A stretch of 64,000 bases of DNA from Turneriella sp942492915. Its GTDB lineage: Bacteria; Spirochaetota; Leptospiria; Turneriellales; Turneriellaceae. The stretch lies in assembly GCA_942492915.1 (NCBI GenBank), contig OW818662.1, positions 3,472,001 to 3,536,000 on the forward strand. The letters are read 5' to 3'. Below, piece after piece: positions 1-8,440 of this stretch. Below the pieces are notes generated by a model that saw only the letters and a list, made by a program, of their open reading frames with translations, did not search any database and was not told the origin of the DNA. Each line of letters begins with the position of its first letter. Positions within the stretch are counted from its first letter, which is position 1. The position numbers and the translations under genes are program-made.

Positions 1-172
1 CATTATCTGCGAGTTCGAAAACCATTGCCGTTACGGGGCCGGTCAGATGCCTGCGGCCCATTGAATGAATCACCTTGCGTATCTCAGACCGAATCGTGTC
101 TTTTATGCCTGAATAAAGTTCGAACGCGGTGATCTCGAAGAGACTTTCGCGCTTTTCGCTTGTTTCATTCAT
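1..172 (-). CDS. N-terminal part of a HATPase-like protein (cut by window edge)
   Basis: An open frame starts at an ATG at 172 (reading MNETSEKRESLFEI) and runs off the left edge after 57 codons. The last residues, VTAMVFELADNA, resemble the N-box of histidine-kinase-type ATPases, where the Asn coordinates Mg-ATP. A sensor kinase or anti-sigma ATPase is therefore likely. It begins 13 bp after the stop of the upstream HDOD gene on the same strand, so the two are probably co-transcribed. The assignment rests on one short motif because the catalytic domain lies outside the window. Confidence 0.5.
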   Translation of the reverse strand, partial: MNETSEKRESLFEITAFELYSGIKDTIRSEIRKVIHSMGRRHLTGPVTAMVFELADN

Positions 173-185
173 TAGAGTTCAGGCC

Positions 186-1088
186 TCACGCTATCACCGA
201 AAATATCTGGTAATAAGAATCATTGACGACATCTTTTTTCCAGTCTGCTGTGATGATTGGGCTGTTTGCGTCGATACCGAGCGGTACCAGAAAGTCTTCT
301 TCTAGCCTCAGCGGTACTTTTTCACAATGCCCGAATTCGTGCATTTTCGCCAGCAAATTAGCGAGTCCCACGATGCGAATTACCTGCTGGTCGTGCGCAG
401 ACAGTCGTGCGAGCGCCGGGTCGCCCGGCCGGTCGAGAAATACGGTGACCTCACGGTAGATCGACGGCAGGTTCCAGAACTTCATGATCAGCTGCCCCAC
501 AATTGCATTGTCGACCCCAAAAACTTCTTTCTCTGCCACACGAAAGGCATTTCCCGTGGCTATCGTGCGATCGATCACCTCGATATATTGTTTGCGATCG
601 ATCTGGTTTAGAATAACTTTGCCGATGTCGTGCAGCAGACCGCCGATAAAAACCTCTTCTGCGATTTGCTTCCATTGCATTTTGTCGCAGATCGTCTTGC
701 CAATGATCGCCGTCACAAGCGAATGCTGCCACACGTAACGCCTGAAGCGCGCATAGTTGCCCGATAAGAAAATACTCTTCGCCGATGCTGCCGTGACGAT
801 CGAAACGATCGTGCGAAAGCCGATCATTCCAATCGCCTGTGGCAGAGTGCGTATTTCATTGCCGCGCGAATAGAAGCTCGAGTTAGCCAATTTGAGAATC
901 AGCGATGCAATCGTCTGGTCTGAGCGAATAAGACGATCAAGTTCGGTGAAGTCCATGCGCGTGTCATCGCGCAATTGCAGTACCGCCGCAAGTACCTGAG
1001 GCTGAAAGGGCAGCTGTATGCCTTTGAGCCGTTCTTCAAGATGCGCCGTATCGAGCAGCATTTGAACCGAAGAGCATACCGCCGTCAT
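186..1088 (-). CDS. HDOD-domain signalling protein
   Basis: This is a cytoplasmic HDOD protein of about 300 residues, related to HD-GYP phosphodiesterases but usually without that activity. The sequence has the HDOD start (LDTAHLEERLKGIQLPFQPQVL), the segment LANSSFYSRGNEIRTLPQAI, and GGLLHDIGKVIL with an intact HD pair. The frame is open upstream to 1439, but that part overlaps the divergent gene at 1182 and has no family similarity. I therefore use the ATG at 1088; ATG 1061 is the alternative. HDOD proteins usually act in signal transduction; the partner here may be the ATPase-like gene directly downstream. Confidence 0.8.
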   Translation of the reverse strand: MTAVCSSVQMLLDTAHLEERLKGIQLPFQPQVLAAVLQLRDDTRMDFTELDRLIRSDQTIASLILKLANSSFYSRGNEIRTLPQAIGMIGFRTIVSIVTAASAKSIFLSGNYARFRRYVWQHSLVTAIIGKTICDKMQWKQIAEEVFIGGLLHDIGKVILNQIDRKQYIEVIDRTIATGNAFRVAEKEVFGVDNAIVGQLIMKFWNLPSIYREVTVFLDRPGDPALARLSAHDQQVIRIVGLANLLAKMHEFGHCEKVPLRLEEDFLVPLGIDANSPIITADWKKDVVNDSYYQIFSVIA

Positions 1089-1181
1089 TCTGGCAACTGC
1101 TGCGCAGAAATACCCGGTGGGATACGCAGGGCAACCAAAATGGATTGACCGACGCTGATCACCCTCGGACTTTGTTTGCCT

Positions 1182-1793
1182 ATGGCAAACGGTACCGCAG
1201 CTCAGACAAAAAAACCCTACTTCTGGCAAAAAAAATACCTGATCGACAAACGCTTTCAGGGCAAGTTTATTCTGCGGTATTCCATTGTGGTGGCTATTTC
1301 GGCCGTTCTCGTCGTCGGTGCACTGTTTGCATTGAAGAATAAGGCCTATAGTTTGCTCCCAGACGGGGCGTCGGTTCTGGCGCAAATGGACGTCGATAAT
1401 CACCAGGCGCTCAAAAAAGACAAAGACGGTAAGTGGCAAATTGTTCCCGAAGGTGAAGGTGAAGAATTCTTTCCCCTGAAAATCACTTCAGGCGGCTTCA
1501 GGTTCTATAATGCTTTTGACCTGTATATCTGGCCGGTCATCGTCGTCACCCTGCTGAATATCCTGATTATTATGATCTATAGCGTGTTCTTCTCACACAA
1601 GGTTGCCGGGCCTGTTTTTAAAATAAAGAAGACGCTCAACCATTATCTCGCAACCGGTGAATACACCGACATCAAACTGCGCAAGGGCGATAACCTCGAC
1701 GACCTTGCCCGCCTCGTCAATCACGCGATTCATAGGCATGAGCATAAGCACAGCTACGACAAACCTGAGATGAGCAGCACAGGCCAGGGTTAA
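1182..1793 (+). CDS. HAMP-like two-TM membrane protein
   Basis: The protein has about 203 residues. A cytoplasmic basic N-terminus leads to TM1 (about residues 30-50), a periplasmic loop of about 60 residues, TM2 (about 115-137), and a HAMP-like segment. That segment reads SHKVAGPVFKIKKTL, then LRKGDNLDDLARLVN, matching the 'GP-hydrophobic-K/R ... RxGDxLxxLAxxxN' pattern of HAMP linkers. No output domain follows; the C-terminus is a short His-rich tail. I chose ATG 1182 over an in-frame TTG two codons upstream. The HEAT protein gene starts 3 bp downstream, so they form an operon. Function is unknown; it may pass an envelope signal to a partner. Confidence 0.65.
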   Translation: MANGTAAQTKKPYFWQKKYLIDKRFQGKFILRYSIVVAISAVLVVGALFALKNKAYSLLPDGASVLAQMDVDNHQALKKDKDGKWQIVPEGEGEEFFPLKITSGGFRFYNAFDLYIWPVIVVTLLNILIIMIYSVFFSHKVAGPVFKIKKTLNHYLATGEYTDIKLRKGDNLDDLARLVNHAIHRHEHKHSYDKPEMSSTGQG

Positions 1794-1796
1794 CCG

Positions 1797-2465
1797 ATGC
1801 GCCAGTTCGTTTCATTGATTGCTGTGGCGTTTGCCATAGCGGGCCCTTTGCTCGCAGAGTCGACGCGGCCAGAAATACTCGATCGCATTCGCGACTATGA
1901 TATGCGTCACAGCGACCTGCTCGTCAAGATTGTGCGCGACGCAGAGACGCTTCGTTATGCCAAAGTCAGGGCGCTCGAGAAGATGTCGGTGATCTACCGC
2001 CAATCGAAAGCTGAAGGTGAAACTGTCGCGACACGCTATCTTGATGGGTTGAATCTCGGGCTCGCAAACAAGAACCCTGATGTTCGCGAGGCCGCCTGCA
2101 CCGCAGCGATCGTTTTCAGAGAGTCGACGATCGCACCAAAACTGGTGCAGAGCGTTGCCGCTGCGCTGAAAGAAGAACTAAACCCTGCTGTGATCTACGC
2201 CTGTGCGCACAGCCTTGCTGTCTATACTACCTATGCAGACGTCATTGTGCCGGCGCTCTTGAGTCGCGTAGAACGTTATCTGACAGATTTTCAGAACTCT
2301 TCGACGGACGAGAAGGCGTTGCGCGAAGTGTGCCTGACACTCAGAGAGATGCGCGCACGCAAAGCGTTTATTCCACTTTTGAAAGTGCTGCAGTCACGCT
2401 ACGACGAAGACGTGAAGAGCGCAGCGCAAGAGGCAATTCAGGCGATAAAGATTGTTCGCGAATAA
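1797..2465 (+). CDS. Exported HEAT-repeat protein
   Basis: The protein has 222 residues with an N-terminal signal peptide (MRQFVSLIAVAFAIAGPLLA, cleavage after LLA). The rest is helical repeats with HEAT-like spacing, for example PDVREAACTAAIVF, NPAVIYACAHSLAVY and EDVKSAAQEAIQAIK. HEAT arrays are protein-interaction scaffolds, so a periplasmic or outer-membrane-associated scaffold is the reasonable reading. It follows the HAMP membrane protein with a 3-bp gap, which suggests shared function. A second HEAT protein lies at 5218. No catalytic motif is visible. Confidence 0.7.
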   Translation: MRQFVSLIAVAFAIAGPLLAESTRPEILDRIRDYDMRHSDLLVKIVRDAETLRYAKVRALEKMSVIYRQSKAEGETVATRYLDGLNLGLANKNPDVREAACTAAIVFRESTIAPKLVQSVAAALKEELNPAVIYACAHSLAVYTTYADVIVPALLSRVERYLTDFQNSSTDEKALREVCLTLREMRARKAFIPLLKVLQSRYDEDVKSAAQEAIQAIKIVRE

Positions 2466-2466
2466 G

Positions 2467-3165
2467 TCAAAAGGCTGGCGCGCGTTCGTACGGGCGATGC
2501 ATACGATTGCGCCTAAGCATCGCCTCAGTTTTTTTCACCATTTTGTATTTCTGCCAATCGGCCTCTGAAAAGTATTCAGGCACCAGAGGTGTTATACCAC
2601 CACATTTCGTTTTATCTTGCAGCGCGAACATGTGGTTCCAGCTGACTGTGGCGAAACAAAACGGCTGCGCCGGATTCTCGGCCGTTCTCGGTAAATGCCG
2701 TACGGAAAAACTCTTCGTATCGTAGCGGTCCGCGTCTTCGTATGCGATACGAATCGGTTTTCGGTTAACATCCAACACCACTTCGATGAGCTCAATATCG
2801 GCCTCACCGAACATCAGGTTCTTGATATTGAGTCCGCCGGTATAAATTACGCGGCTCAGCGCGGCGCCAGAGCCGGCATGCGGGTTTTCTTCACCGTTGT
2901 AAAAAGGGTGATAGGCGATGAATAGCTCGCCGGTTGTCTTCTTGCCCATGCGGTACAGCATGCGTTCCGGTTTGCCATACATTACGTGCGGCAATATAAC
3001 CGGGGCGAATTGCGCCGCGAGACGATCATCACGCACGGCGGTAAAACCCTGCAGCGAAAGGTCACTATCCCGCAGTGGGCGCAATACCCAGAAGGCGACG
3101 ACAGCCGAGACTATAGCAAGGCTGGCAATGACGCGAAGTCCCTTATGTTTCAGGGGTTGTGCCAT
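2467..3165 (-). CDS. Membrane-anchored protein of unknown function
   Basis: The protein has 232 residues with one N-terminal transmembrane segment (about residues 10-28, VIASLAIVSAVVAFWVL) and a large, probably periplasmic remainder. I do not recognise the family. The C-terminal half has an aromatic stretch (PFCFATVSWNHMF) and two Cys (C178-type and KCGG) that could form a disulphide. It starts 1 bp after the yceI-like stop and is the last gene of the rhomboid-like/YceI/unknown operon read from 4404 down. Confidence 0.6.
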   Translation of the reverse strand: MAQPLKHKGLRVIASLAIVSAVVAFWVLRPLRDSDLSLQGFTAVRDDRLAAQFAPVILPHVMYGKPERMLYRMGKKTTGELFIAYHPFYNGEENPHAGSGAALSRVIYTGGLNIKNLMFGEADIELIEVVLDVNRKPIRIAYEDADRYDTKSFSVRHLPRTAENPAQPFCFATVSWNHMFALQDKTKCGGITPLVPEYFSEADWQKYKMVKKTEAMLRRNRMHRPYERAPAF

Positions 3166-3166
3166 G

Positions 3167-3760
3167 TCAGCGGTCGCGCCGGTTCAATACGAGGCGAACG
3201 TCGACGCGGATCGTCTTCTCAATCGGATTCAGCGCGCTGTTGTACGTGATACCGAATTCTTCCCGGTCAATAAACGTGCTTCCCGATAGCGTCGGCCGCT
3301 GTTCTGCGCCTTCGCGTTGCAGGGTCAATTCAACGTTTCGCGTCTTGTCGCGTATTGTCAGTTCGCCGGCCACCAAAAAGCGTGCAGCCTTCGCAGGGTT
3401 GGTGTTGTCGGGTTTGACGCCAATTACCCGAAATGTATGCCGCGGGAAACTTGCACAGTCGAAAAAATCTGCCCCCTTCAGGTGATTGTCGCGCCGGTCG
3501 TTATCAGTGTCGATCGAAGCGCATTCAATCGAAAGATCGCCCACAACATGAAAATTGCCAGAGATTCTTCCCTTAAAGTCCCATTTGCGAAAAAGTCCCT
3601 GCGCCTTGACGACGCGTGATTTTGCGGTGAAAGAAATCTGCGAAGCGTTGCTGTCGATCTCATACCAGACAGATTTGCCTGCGGCGCCGATTGCCGCCCC
3701 ATAGCACATCAGAAATGCGAGCGCCAGATGCCGCGCGGTGATCATTTGCTTTTTTTTCAT
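3167..3760 (-). CDS. YceI-family periplasmic lipid-binding protein
   Basis: YceI proteins are secreted lipocalin-like barrels that bind isoprenoid or fatty lipids. This one has a signal peptide (start MKKKQMITARHLALAFLM, ending GAAIGA). The family pattern follows: WYEIDSNASQISFTAKSRVVKAQG, then SIDTDNDRRDNHLKGADFFD, FPRHTFRV, FLVAGELTIRDKTR and REEFGITYN. The length of 197 residues is usual. I place the start at ATG 3760, just past the end of the upstream rhomboid-like gene; an upstream in-frame start at 3796 would overlap that gene and spoil the signal peptide. Confidence 0.88.
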   Translation of the reverse strand: MKKKQMITARHLALAFLMCYGAAIGAAGKSVWYEIDSNASQISFTAKSRVVKAQGLFRKWDFKGRISGNFHVVGDLSIECASIDTDNDRRDNHLKGADFFDCASFPRHTFRVIGVKPDNTNPAKAARFLVAGELTIRDKTRNVELTLQREGAEQRPTLSGSTFIDREEFGITYNSALNPIEKTIRVDVRLVLNRRDR

Positions 3761-3765
3761 GCGTC

Positions 3766-4404
3766 TCAGCGTTGCCAGTTGCGTCTTCGCGACCATGCCT
3801 TGATCTGGCCGTAATGGTGCAGACCGAAAAAGAGAAAATAGTTCATGTAGACCACAGCATAATAACCTCGTTGAACCCAGTTGCTGACGATCATGAGATA
3901 GACGATGATCAGCGCCTGGAATACCGCGAGCACCCAGAGGGGCACCGGAATAAAGAAGAACAGCAACACTTCGTTACGCGGATACAACGCCGCGACGGCG
4001 AAAAAAAGCGACATCTCGAGCGGCATGAAGGTGTCGATCGCGAGGCCTGTGGCGACTGAATACACGACAGAGAGAATAAGGCCGATAAGAAAGTAAAGGG
4101 TTGTTTTGAACGGCCCCCAGGCCTGCTCCATAATCTGCATGATCGAGTAGATAAAAAACAGAACGATAATGATCCAGAAATCGTTGCTCAGCGGTAAGGC
4201 GATGAACGTTACCGCCCGCCAGATTTCACCGCGAAGCAAAAGCTCAGGAATCAGCATGAATTTCATTTTCGCGAGTGGCGAGATCTGGTAGGCAAAAAAA
4301 CCGAACGCCTGCATTACTACGAGTATTAGCCCCAGGTTTTCGATACCGAAACGAAAGTAGCGCCGTTCAAGGTTATCTATGAAGCGTGGAGTTTGAATTG
4401 ACAT
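3766..4404 (-). CDS. Rhomboid-like membrane protein, apparently without catalytic dyad
   Basis: A polytopic protein of 212 residues with about six hydrophobic helices. The pattern NLGLILVVMQAFGF, LLLRGEIWRAVTF, WGPFKTTLYF and NEVLLFFFIPVPL fits a rhomboid-family branch that includes pseudoproteases. I see no GxSG serine motif, and the C-terminal helix lacks the usual catalytic His context. It is probably a non-proteolytic, Derlin/iRhom-like membrane-protein handler. It is the first gene of the operon with yceI, and it diverges from the PAP2 gene across the palindrome at 4421-4464. Confidence 0.65.
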   Translation of the reverse strand: MSIQTPRFIDNLERRYFRFGIENLGLILVVMQAFGFFAYQISPLAKMKFMLIPELLLRGEIWRAVTFIALPLSNDFWIIIVLFFIYSIMQIMEQAWGPFKTTLYFLIGLILSVVYSVATGLAIDTFMPLEMSLFFAVAALYPRNEVLLFFFIPVPLWVLAVFQALIIVYLMIVSNWVQRGYYAVVYMNYFLFFGLHHYGQIKAWSRRRNWQR

Positions 4405-4420
4405 AAGGTTTGATCTTTGA

Positions 4421-4464
4421 GGGAAAAACTTCTATTCGCCATGCGGCGAATAGAAGTTTTTCCC
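4421..4464. repeat. Perfect palindrome, 20-bp arms, 4-nt loop
   Basis: Left arm 4421-4440 (begins GGGAAAAACTTC), loop ATGC, right arm 4445-4464 as the exact reverse complement. It fills the gap between divergent genes and ends about 13 bp before the PAP2 start, so any PAP2 transcript starting upstream would carry this hairpin next to its ribosome-binding region. Chance alone does not explain 20 matched pairs. Its arm sequence is not shared with the other palindromes in the window. Confidence 0.9.
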
Positions 4465-4477
4465 TTTGGTATCTGCA

Positions 4478-5221
4478 GTGTTCAGAAAGATAAGCATCAC
4501 CGTTGCCTTGCTCTGTGCCGACCCCGCCCTGCGCGCTGCGGTTCCTGCATACGAAATTGCAGGCGTATTGACCGGTGCACTGGGTATCGGCGTGACAGAG
4601 GTCTATAAAGCCGACATTGCGCCGGCAGAACCGCGCTGGAAAACACCGCCCGCGCTGGACGCCTCGGTGCGCGACAGCCTTGTCTGGTCGAATACGAGAC
4701 TCGCGAACAATATGAGCGATGTCATGCTCTATGGAATTCTGCCCACAACAGCATTTCTGACACCCCTGGCAACAAACCATAATTATGGCAGGGCAGCTTT
4801 GACAATAGGTGAAGCGATGGTTGCGACTGGTGTTGTGACACAAATAGCGAAATTTTCGTTCGCGCGAGGGCGCCCATATGCCTATTACAACAACGATTAC
4901 TCGAATGCCGACAGCCGAATGTCGTTCTTCAGCGGACATACCTCGTATGCGTTTGCCATGTCGGTTTCGAGCGCGATGCTGCTGGCCGATTCATATCCGC
5001 GGTACCGCGCTCTGATCTATGCGGTTGCGCTGACGCTTGCTGCGATTCCAGGATATCTGAGAATCGCCGGCGATAAGCATTATCTGACCGATGTGTTGGC
5101 CGGCGCTGCGGTGGGCTCGTCAATCGCCTATGGCGTTGTCAGGCTGCAGATGACGGCTAACTCAACGCCTTACGGCGACGAGCGCAGGTTGCAACTGCAG
5201 CGGGTCTTTGTACTCCAGTGA
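4478..5221 (+). CDS. PAP2-family (type 2 phosphatidic acid) phosphatase
   Basis: An exported acid-phosphatase/PAP2 enzyme. All three catalytic motifs are present: KFSFARGRP (KX6RP), SGHT (usually PSGH) and RIAGDKHYLTDVLAG (R-X5-H-X3-D). A signal peptide (VFRKISITVALLCADPALRA) makes the active site periplasmic. Likely substrates are undecaprenyl pyrophosphate or phospholipid phosphates. The start is uncertain: TTG 4466 directly abuts the palindrome, so I prefer GTG 4478. No clear Shine-Dalgarno precedes either. The stop overlaps the next gene by 4 bp (GTGA), so the two are translationally coupled. Confidence 0.87.
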   Translation: MFRKISITVALLCADPALRAAVPAYEIAGVLTGALGIGVTEVYKADIAPAEPRWKTPPALDASVRDSLVWSNTRLANNMSDVMLYGILPTTAFLTPLATNHNYGRAALTIGEAMVATGVVTQIAKFSFARGRPYAYYNNDYSNADSRMSFFSGHTSYAFAMSVSSAMLLADSYPRYRALIYAVALTLAAIPGYLRIAGDKHYLTDVLAGAAVGSSIAYGVVRLQMTANSTPYGDERRLQLQRVFVLQ

Positions 5222-5988
5222 AAGTTGCCATGTCACATCTGTTCGTTGCTTCGCTGTGCCTGGTGGTTTTCTGCGCCATGCCTGCATGCAAGTCGGGACA
5301 GGCTTTGGTGAATGGTGGCCCCCCGCCGAAGTTGACGCTTGAAGAATTCATGGTGCTCGACTGGCAGCGGCAGGTCGAATATCTCGAATCTGTTGCGACA
5401 AACGGCCGCTCAAAAGATGACGACAAGATTCTTGCTGCGGCACTCACTGATGACGATGCTGCAGTTATTGTCGCTTCGATGCAGGTGATTCTGAAGCTCG
5501 AGCGTGAAGAACATCTCACGAGAATAATCGAACTTTTGCGCAACGACGACGCAATGATTCGCTGGCACGCATTGCTCATCGTTGAGAAGATAAGTAACCA
5601 GCCCAAACTGCTTTCTGAAGTGGCGCGCCTCACGACCGACAAAGAGTGGCTAGTACGCGAGGCTGCCTATCGGACAATCAGAAAATTCAACGCCGAGCGC
5701 AAAGCCAAGACGTATTTCTATTCAGTGCTACTGAACCTTAAAGAAAGAAACCCGCTCGTGGTGGCTGAAATTTACCGCACCTTGGTCTGGTATGACGACG
5801 AGTCAGCCTGGCCCTATTTGATCAAGCGCAGTTACCACTGCAAATCAGCCTCTGAGTTGATTCTGGTGATGCGTGAACTTGCCCGCACAAAAACACGCGA
5901 AGTTCAGGTGCGGCTCAAAACGCTGACCCGCAGCCAGAGCGTGATCGTGCGGCAAGAGGCTAACGGATTACTGCGTGAATATTTCTAA
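5218..5988 (+). CDS. HEAT-repeat lipoprotein
   Basis: About 256 residues. The N-terminal hydrophobic stretch ends in CAMPAC, a lipobox with Cys as the acylation site. The body consists of helical pairs of HEAT type (DDDAAVIVASMQVILKL, NDDAMIRWHALLIVEKI, KEWLVREAAYRTIRK, SQSVIVRQEANGLL). It starts with GTG inside the PAP2 stop codon; ATG 5230 is an alternative that would keep the lipobox. It is most likely an outer-membrane-anchored periplasmic scaffold. Substrate or partner is not visible. Confidence 0.75.
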   Translation: MKVAMSHLFVASLCLVVFCAMPACKSGQALVNGGPPPKLTLEEFMVLDWQRQVEYLESVATNGRSKDDDKILAAALTDDDAAVIVASMQVILKLEREEHLTRIIELLRNDDAMIRWHALLIVEKISNQPKLLSEVARLTTDKEWLVREAAYRTIRKFNAERKAKTYFYSVLLNLKERNPLVVAEIYRTLVWYDDESAWPYLIKRSYHCKSASELILVMRELARTKTREVQVRLKTLTRSQSVIVRQEANGLLREYF

Positions 5989-6023
5989 TTGACGCGGCGC
6001 ACATTGAAAGTGTGTGTGCGTCC

Positions 6024-7742
6024 ATGACGCCGACCCGCCTGATAACCAACCCGCTGTTAGAAATTCGCCTGAAAGGCACGCAGGCGCAAATGGGCGCGCA
6101 ATATGGTGAAATCATGGCTGCGCAAGGCGGCTATGAAAAGCTGCTCGATTTTTATCCGCGCATGGCCGAATCGCTGCTCTTGTCAGGCATGCCACGCCGG
6201 GTGCGCAACGGCCCGATGCGCCGCGTCGCCGGTCAGCTCATGAACTGGGCGGTCGATTCGATGGCGAAAAGCCGCCTGCCGCAATACGAAGAGCGCGCAA
6301 ACGCAATGGCGCGCGCCGCAAATCTCTCACCCGAAATGGCGAGGCACATGCTGGTCATGGATGTTTTTCAGAATTCGATCGGTGTGCTCGGGCGCCTCGG
6401 TGCTCTCAACGTCTCCGATAAGCCGCTAGTTCACGCACTGGGCGCGTGCACTTCGGCTGTAGTCTTCGGCGAGCTTTCTGCTGACGGCGAACTGATGCAT
6501 GCGCGCAACTTTGACTTTCCCGGTGTGGGTGTGTGGGATAAATCACCGACAATTGTCTATTGCTCTCCCGATCATGGCATTCCTTATGGTTACCTTGGCG
6601 CGCGCGGTGCGGATGTTCCCGGTATCACAGCCTTCAACGCTGAAGGTATTTCTCTCACTTTTCACACGCGCTTTCACCGAGACGTCGATTTTCAATCGAC
6701 CGGTGTCATAGACCTGGGCCACGAAATAATCCGTACAGCGCGCACGGTTGAAGATGCCATTAATATCGTGAGCAGTCACAAGGTCGCGTCAACCTGGGGT
6801 ATCGTGGTTACATCCGCCCGCGAAAAAAAGGCTGCCATTATCGAAACAACCGCCAAAAAAATGCGCGTCAGCTGGGCAAAGAACGGTCGCATTGGTAACA
6901 CCAACCACTATCTGCACCCCGACATGGTGCCCGGCGAAATTGCGACGAGCAACAGCTGGACTTCGTACACCGTTGACCGCCTGCGCCTCGTCGAAAGTTT
7001 CTTTGCCGAGGCCGAGAAGCGCGGCGGAGCGACGCTCGCAGACATGCAGAATCTACTGGGTGCTGACTTCGAGGTTGATGCACCAGGGAAGAGCCGCATG
7101 CTGGGTTCGCTCGTCGGCTATGTCATGTCGGTTCAATCAGTTGTTTTCAAGCTGCAGTCTGGCCTCGTCTCCCTTTCTGTCGGTGAAGCACCGACGGGAT
7201 GGGGTCCATACATCAACCATGAAATCAACTGGTCGGGTGATGCGCTCAAAGTCGTTGATCTCGCCAAACAGAAGCTGAGCGCAGTGACAGCGCGTTATGG
7301 CAGCGGCGAAGCGCTTGCAGCTTACCGCCAGTTTCAGCGTGGGTATCTCACTGATTTTGAATGTGGGCCGCTTGAAGGCGTGCGGCGCGATATGGCGGCA
7401 GCCGCTGCATTTGCGACTGACGATGGCTCGTTGCGCTTTGTCGAGGGCGCCCTGGCCCTGGAAGCGCGCGACAATGAAACCGGTTACCGGCATTTTATGC
7501 AGGCAGTTGCTCTCGAAACATCGCCGTACCGCAAGGGACAGGCATTGCTCTGGGCAGCGCGGGCAGCAGCGGCGACGGGCCGCCAGACCGAGGCGTCTGC
7601 ACTGCGCAAAGAACTGTATGCGCTGAGCCATCACAACCTTGCGGAGTTTAAACAGCTTGCTGAGCGCGACGCGAACCAGCTGATTACGAAACGCAACTAT
7701 TCTGATTTAGTCTTAAGTATGAGCATGCTCGATGCTGCTTAA
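6024..7742 (+). CDS. C45-type Ntn-hydrolase / acyltransferase-like protein
   Basis: The protein has 572 residues. Around residue 142 it has the signature of the C45 acyl-CoA:6-aminopenicillanate acyltransferase family and related hydrolases: LGACTSAVVFGELSADGELMHARNFDF. In these, the Cys after GA becomes the N-terminal nucleophile by autocleavage and RNFDF is diagnostic. GNTNHYLHPDM and SNSWTSYTVDRL follow in family order. The last 120 residues are helical and repeat-like. ATG 6024 is preferred over a GTG four codons upstream. Its stop overlaps the stop of the convergent desaturase-like gene. The natural substrate is unknown; N-acyl amides or lipids fit. Confidence 0.75.
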   Translation: MTPTRLITNPLLEIRLKGTQAQMGAQYGEIMAAQGGYEKLLDFYPRMAESLLLSGMPRRVRNGPMRRVAGQLMNWAVDSMAKSRLPQYEERANAMARAANLSPEMARHMLVMDVFQNSIGVLGRLGALNVSDKPLVHALGACTSAVVFGELSADGELMHARNFDFPGVGVWDKSPTIVYCSPDHGIPYGYLGARGADVPGITAFNAEGISLTFHTRFHRDVDFQSTGVIDLGHEIIRTARTVEDAINIVSSHKVASTWGIVVTSAREKKAAIIETTAKKMRVSWAKNGRIGNTNHYLHPDMVPGEIATSNSWTSYTVDRLRLVESFFAEAEKRGGATLADMQNLLGADFEVDAPGKSRMLGSLVGYVMSVQSVVFKLQSGLVSLSVGEAPTGWGPYINHEINWSGDALKVVDLAKQKLSAVTARYGSGEALAAYRQFQRGYLTDFECGPLEGVRRDMAAAAAFATDDGSLRFVEGALALEARDNETGYRHFMQAVALETSPYRKGQALLWAARAAAATGRQTEASALRKELYALSHHNLAEFKQLAERDANQLITKRNYSDLVLSMSMLDAA

Positions 7743-8398
7743 CTTAGCAATTTTTTCAATCCTTGAAAAAATTGCAGTCTCTGTAAGGGCCAGTTCAGCC
7801 ACCCGCAGGTAATGCAGTAGTACTTGTCATAAGGCGCCGAGTGGTGTACCGCGTGGTGATCTGGCGGCAGAATCAGATGCACGCGCTGCAGTGCAGATAC
7901 AAAACCCGGCGGCGTTTCCATGTGCGACCATTTGTGAATCTGGTTGGTTAGAAAAATGCCCGCTAAAAAAAGGGCAATGCCGATGCGCAGCCAATAGTCT
8001 GCGATCGGTGTTGTGGTTAAATACACATAGATGAGAGGTGGCAGTGACACCAGGCAGTTCGCGCCGTTGGTCTCAATGAATGAATGGCGGGTGATCGCCT
8101 TTGGGTCGACGTGGTGCTCGCGAAATGCATGAATGAACACCTTGCCAAAAACCGGCGTCTGCGGGCTGCCGAAGTTATCCGCCAGAAAATGCACGAAGCC
8201 AGAAACAAAATCGGCGCCCACCCAGGCGAAGAGCGCCAGAACCGTGAGACGCAGCGGAAAGAAGTCGACCGTGACAGTTACTAAAGGGTATGCTACGAAT
8301 GACGACCATAGCAGCAAAGAAATGAATATCGCAAACACGCTGATCGAGGCAGCGTCGAGCAGCCACTGCCAGGTCGGGTAAGTCTTTGCACTTTCCAT
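7739..8398 (-). CDS. Plasmanylethanolamine desaturase homologue (CarF/TMEM189/PEDS1 family)
   Basis: A 219-residue integral membrane protein with His boxes in the order of the Kua/TMEM189 lipid-desaturase family: GFVHFLADNFGSP, FREHHVDPKAITRHSF, NQIHKWSHM and PPDHHAVHH, ending YYCITCGWLNWPLQ. Animal PEDS1 and Myxococcus CarF form the vinyl-ether bond of plasmalogens from alkyl ether lipids using a di-iron centre. The His ligands all appear intact, so activity is likely. ATG 8398 is chosen over an upstream TTG. The last codons are built into the 7747-7775 palindrome. Confidence 0.85.
   Translation of the reverse strand: MESAKTYPTWQWLLDAASISVFAIFISLLLWSSFVAYPLVTVTVDFFPLRLTVLALFAWVGADFVSGFVHFLADNFGSPQTPVFGKVFIHAFREHHVDPKAITRHSFIETNGANCLVSLPPLIYVYLTTTPIADYWLRIGIALFLAGIFLTNQIHKWSHMETPPGFVSALQRVHLILPPDHHAVHHSAPYDKYYCITCGWLNWPLQRLQFFQGLKKLLS
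7747..7775. repeat. Palindrome at convergent gene ends, 13-bp arms
   Basis: Arms 7747-7759 and 7763-7775 (GCAATTTTTTCAA and its complement) with loop TCC. It lies just after the C45-protein stop and inside the last codons of the convergent desaturase gene. The stem carries T and A runs, so it may act as a bidirectional terminator. Confidence 0.8.
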
Positions 8399-8440
8399 GA
8401 ATCCCTGCAAGAGGGTGAGATTCTACACCGCCAGAAAATG

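Noticed and set aside
1089..1439. Upstream in-frame extension of the HDOD gene
   Set aside because: It overlaps the divergent HAMP-protein gene, has no family similarity and is low-complexity translation.
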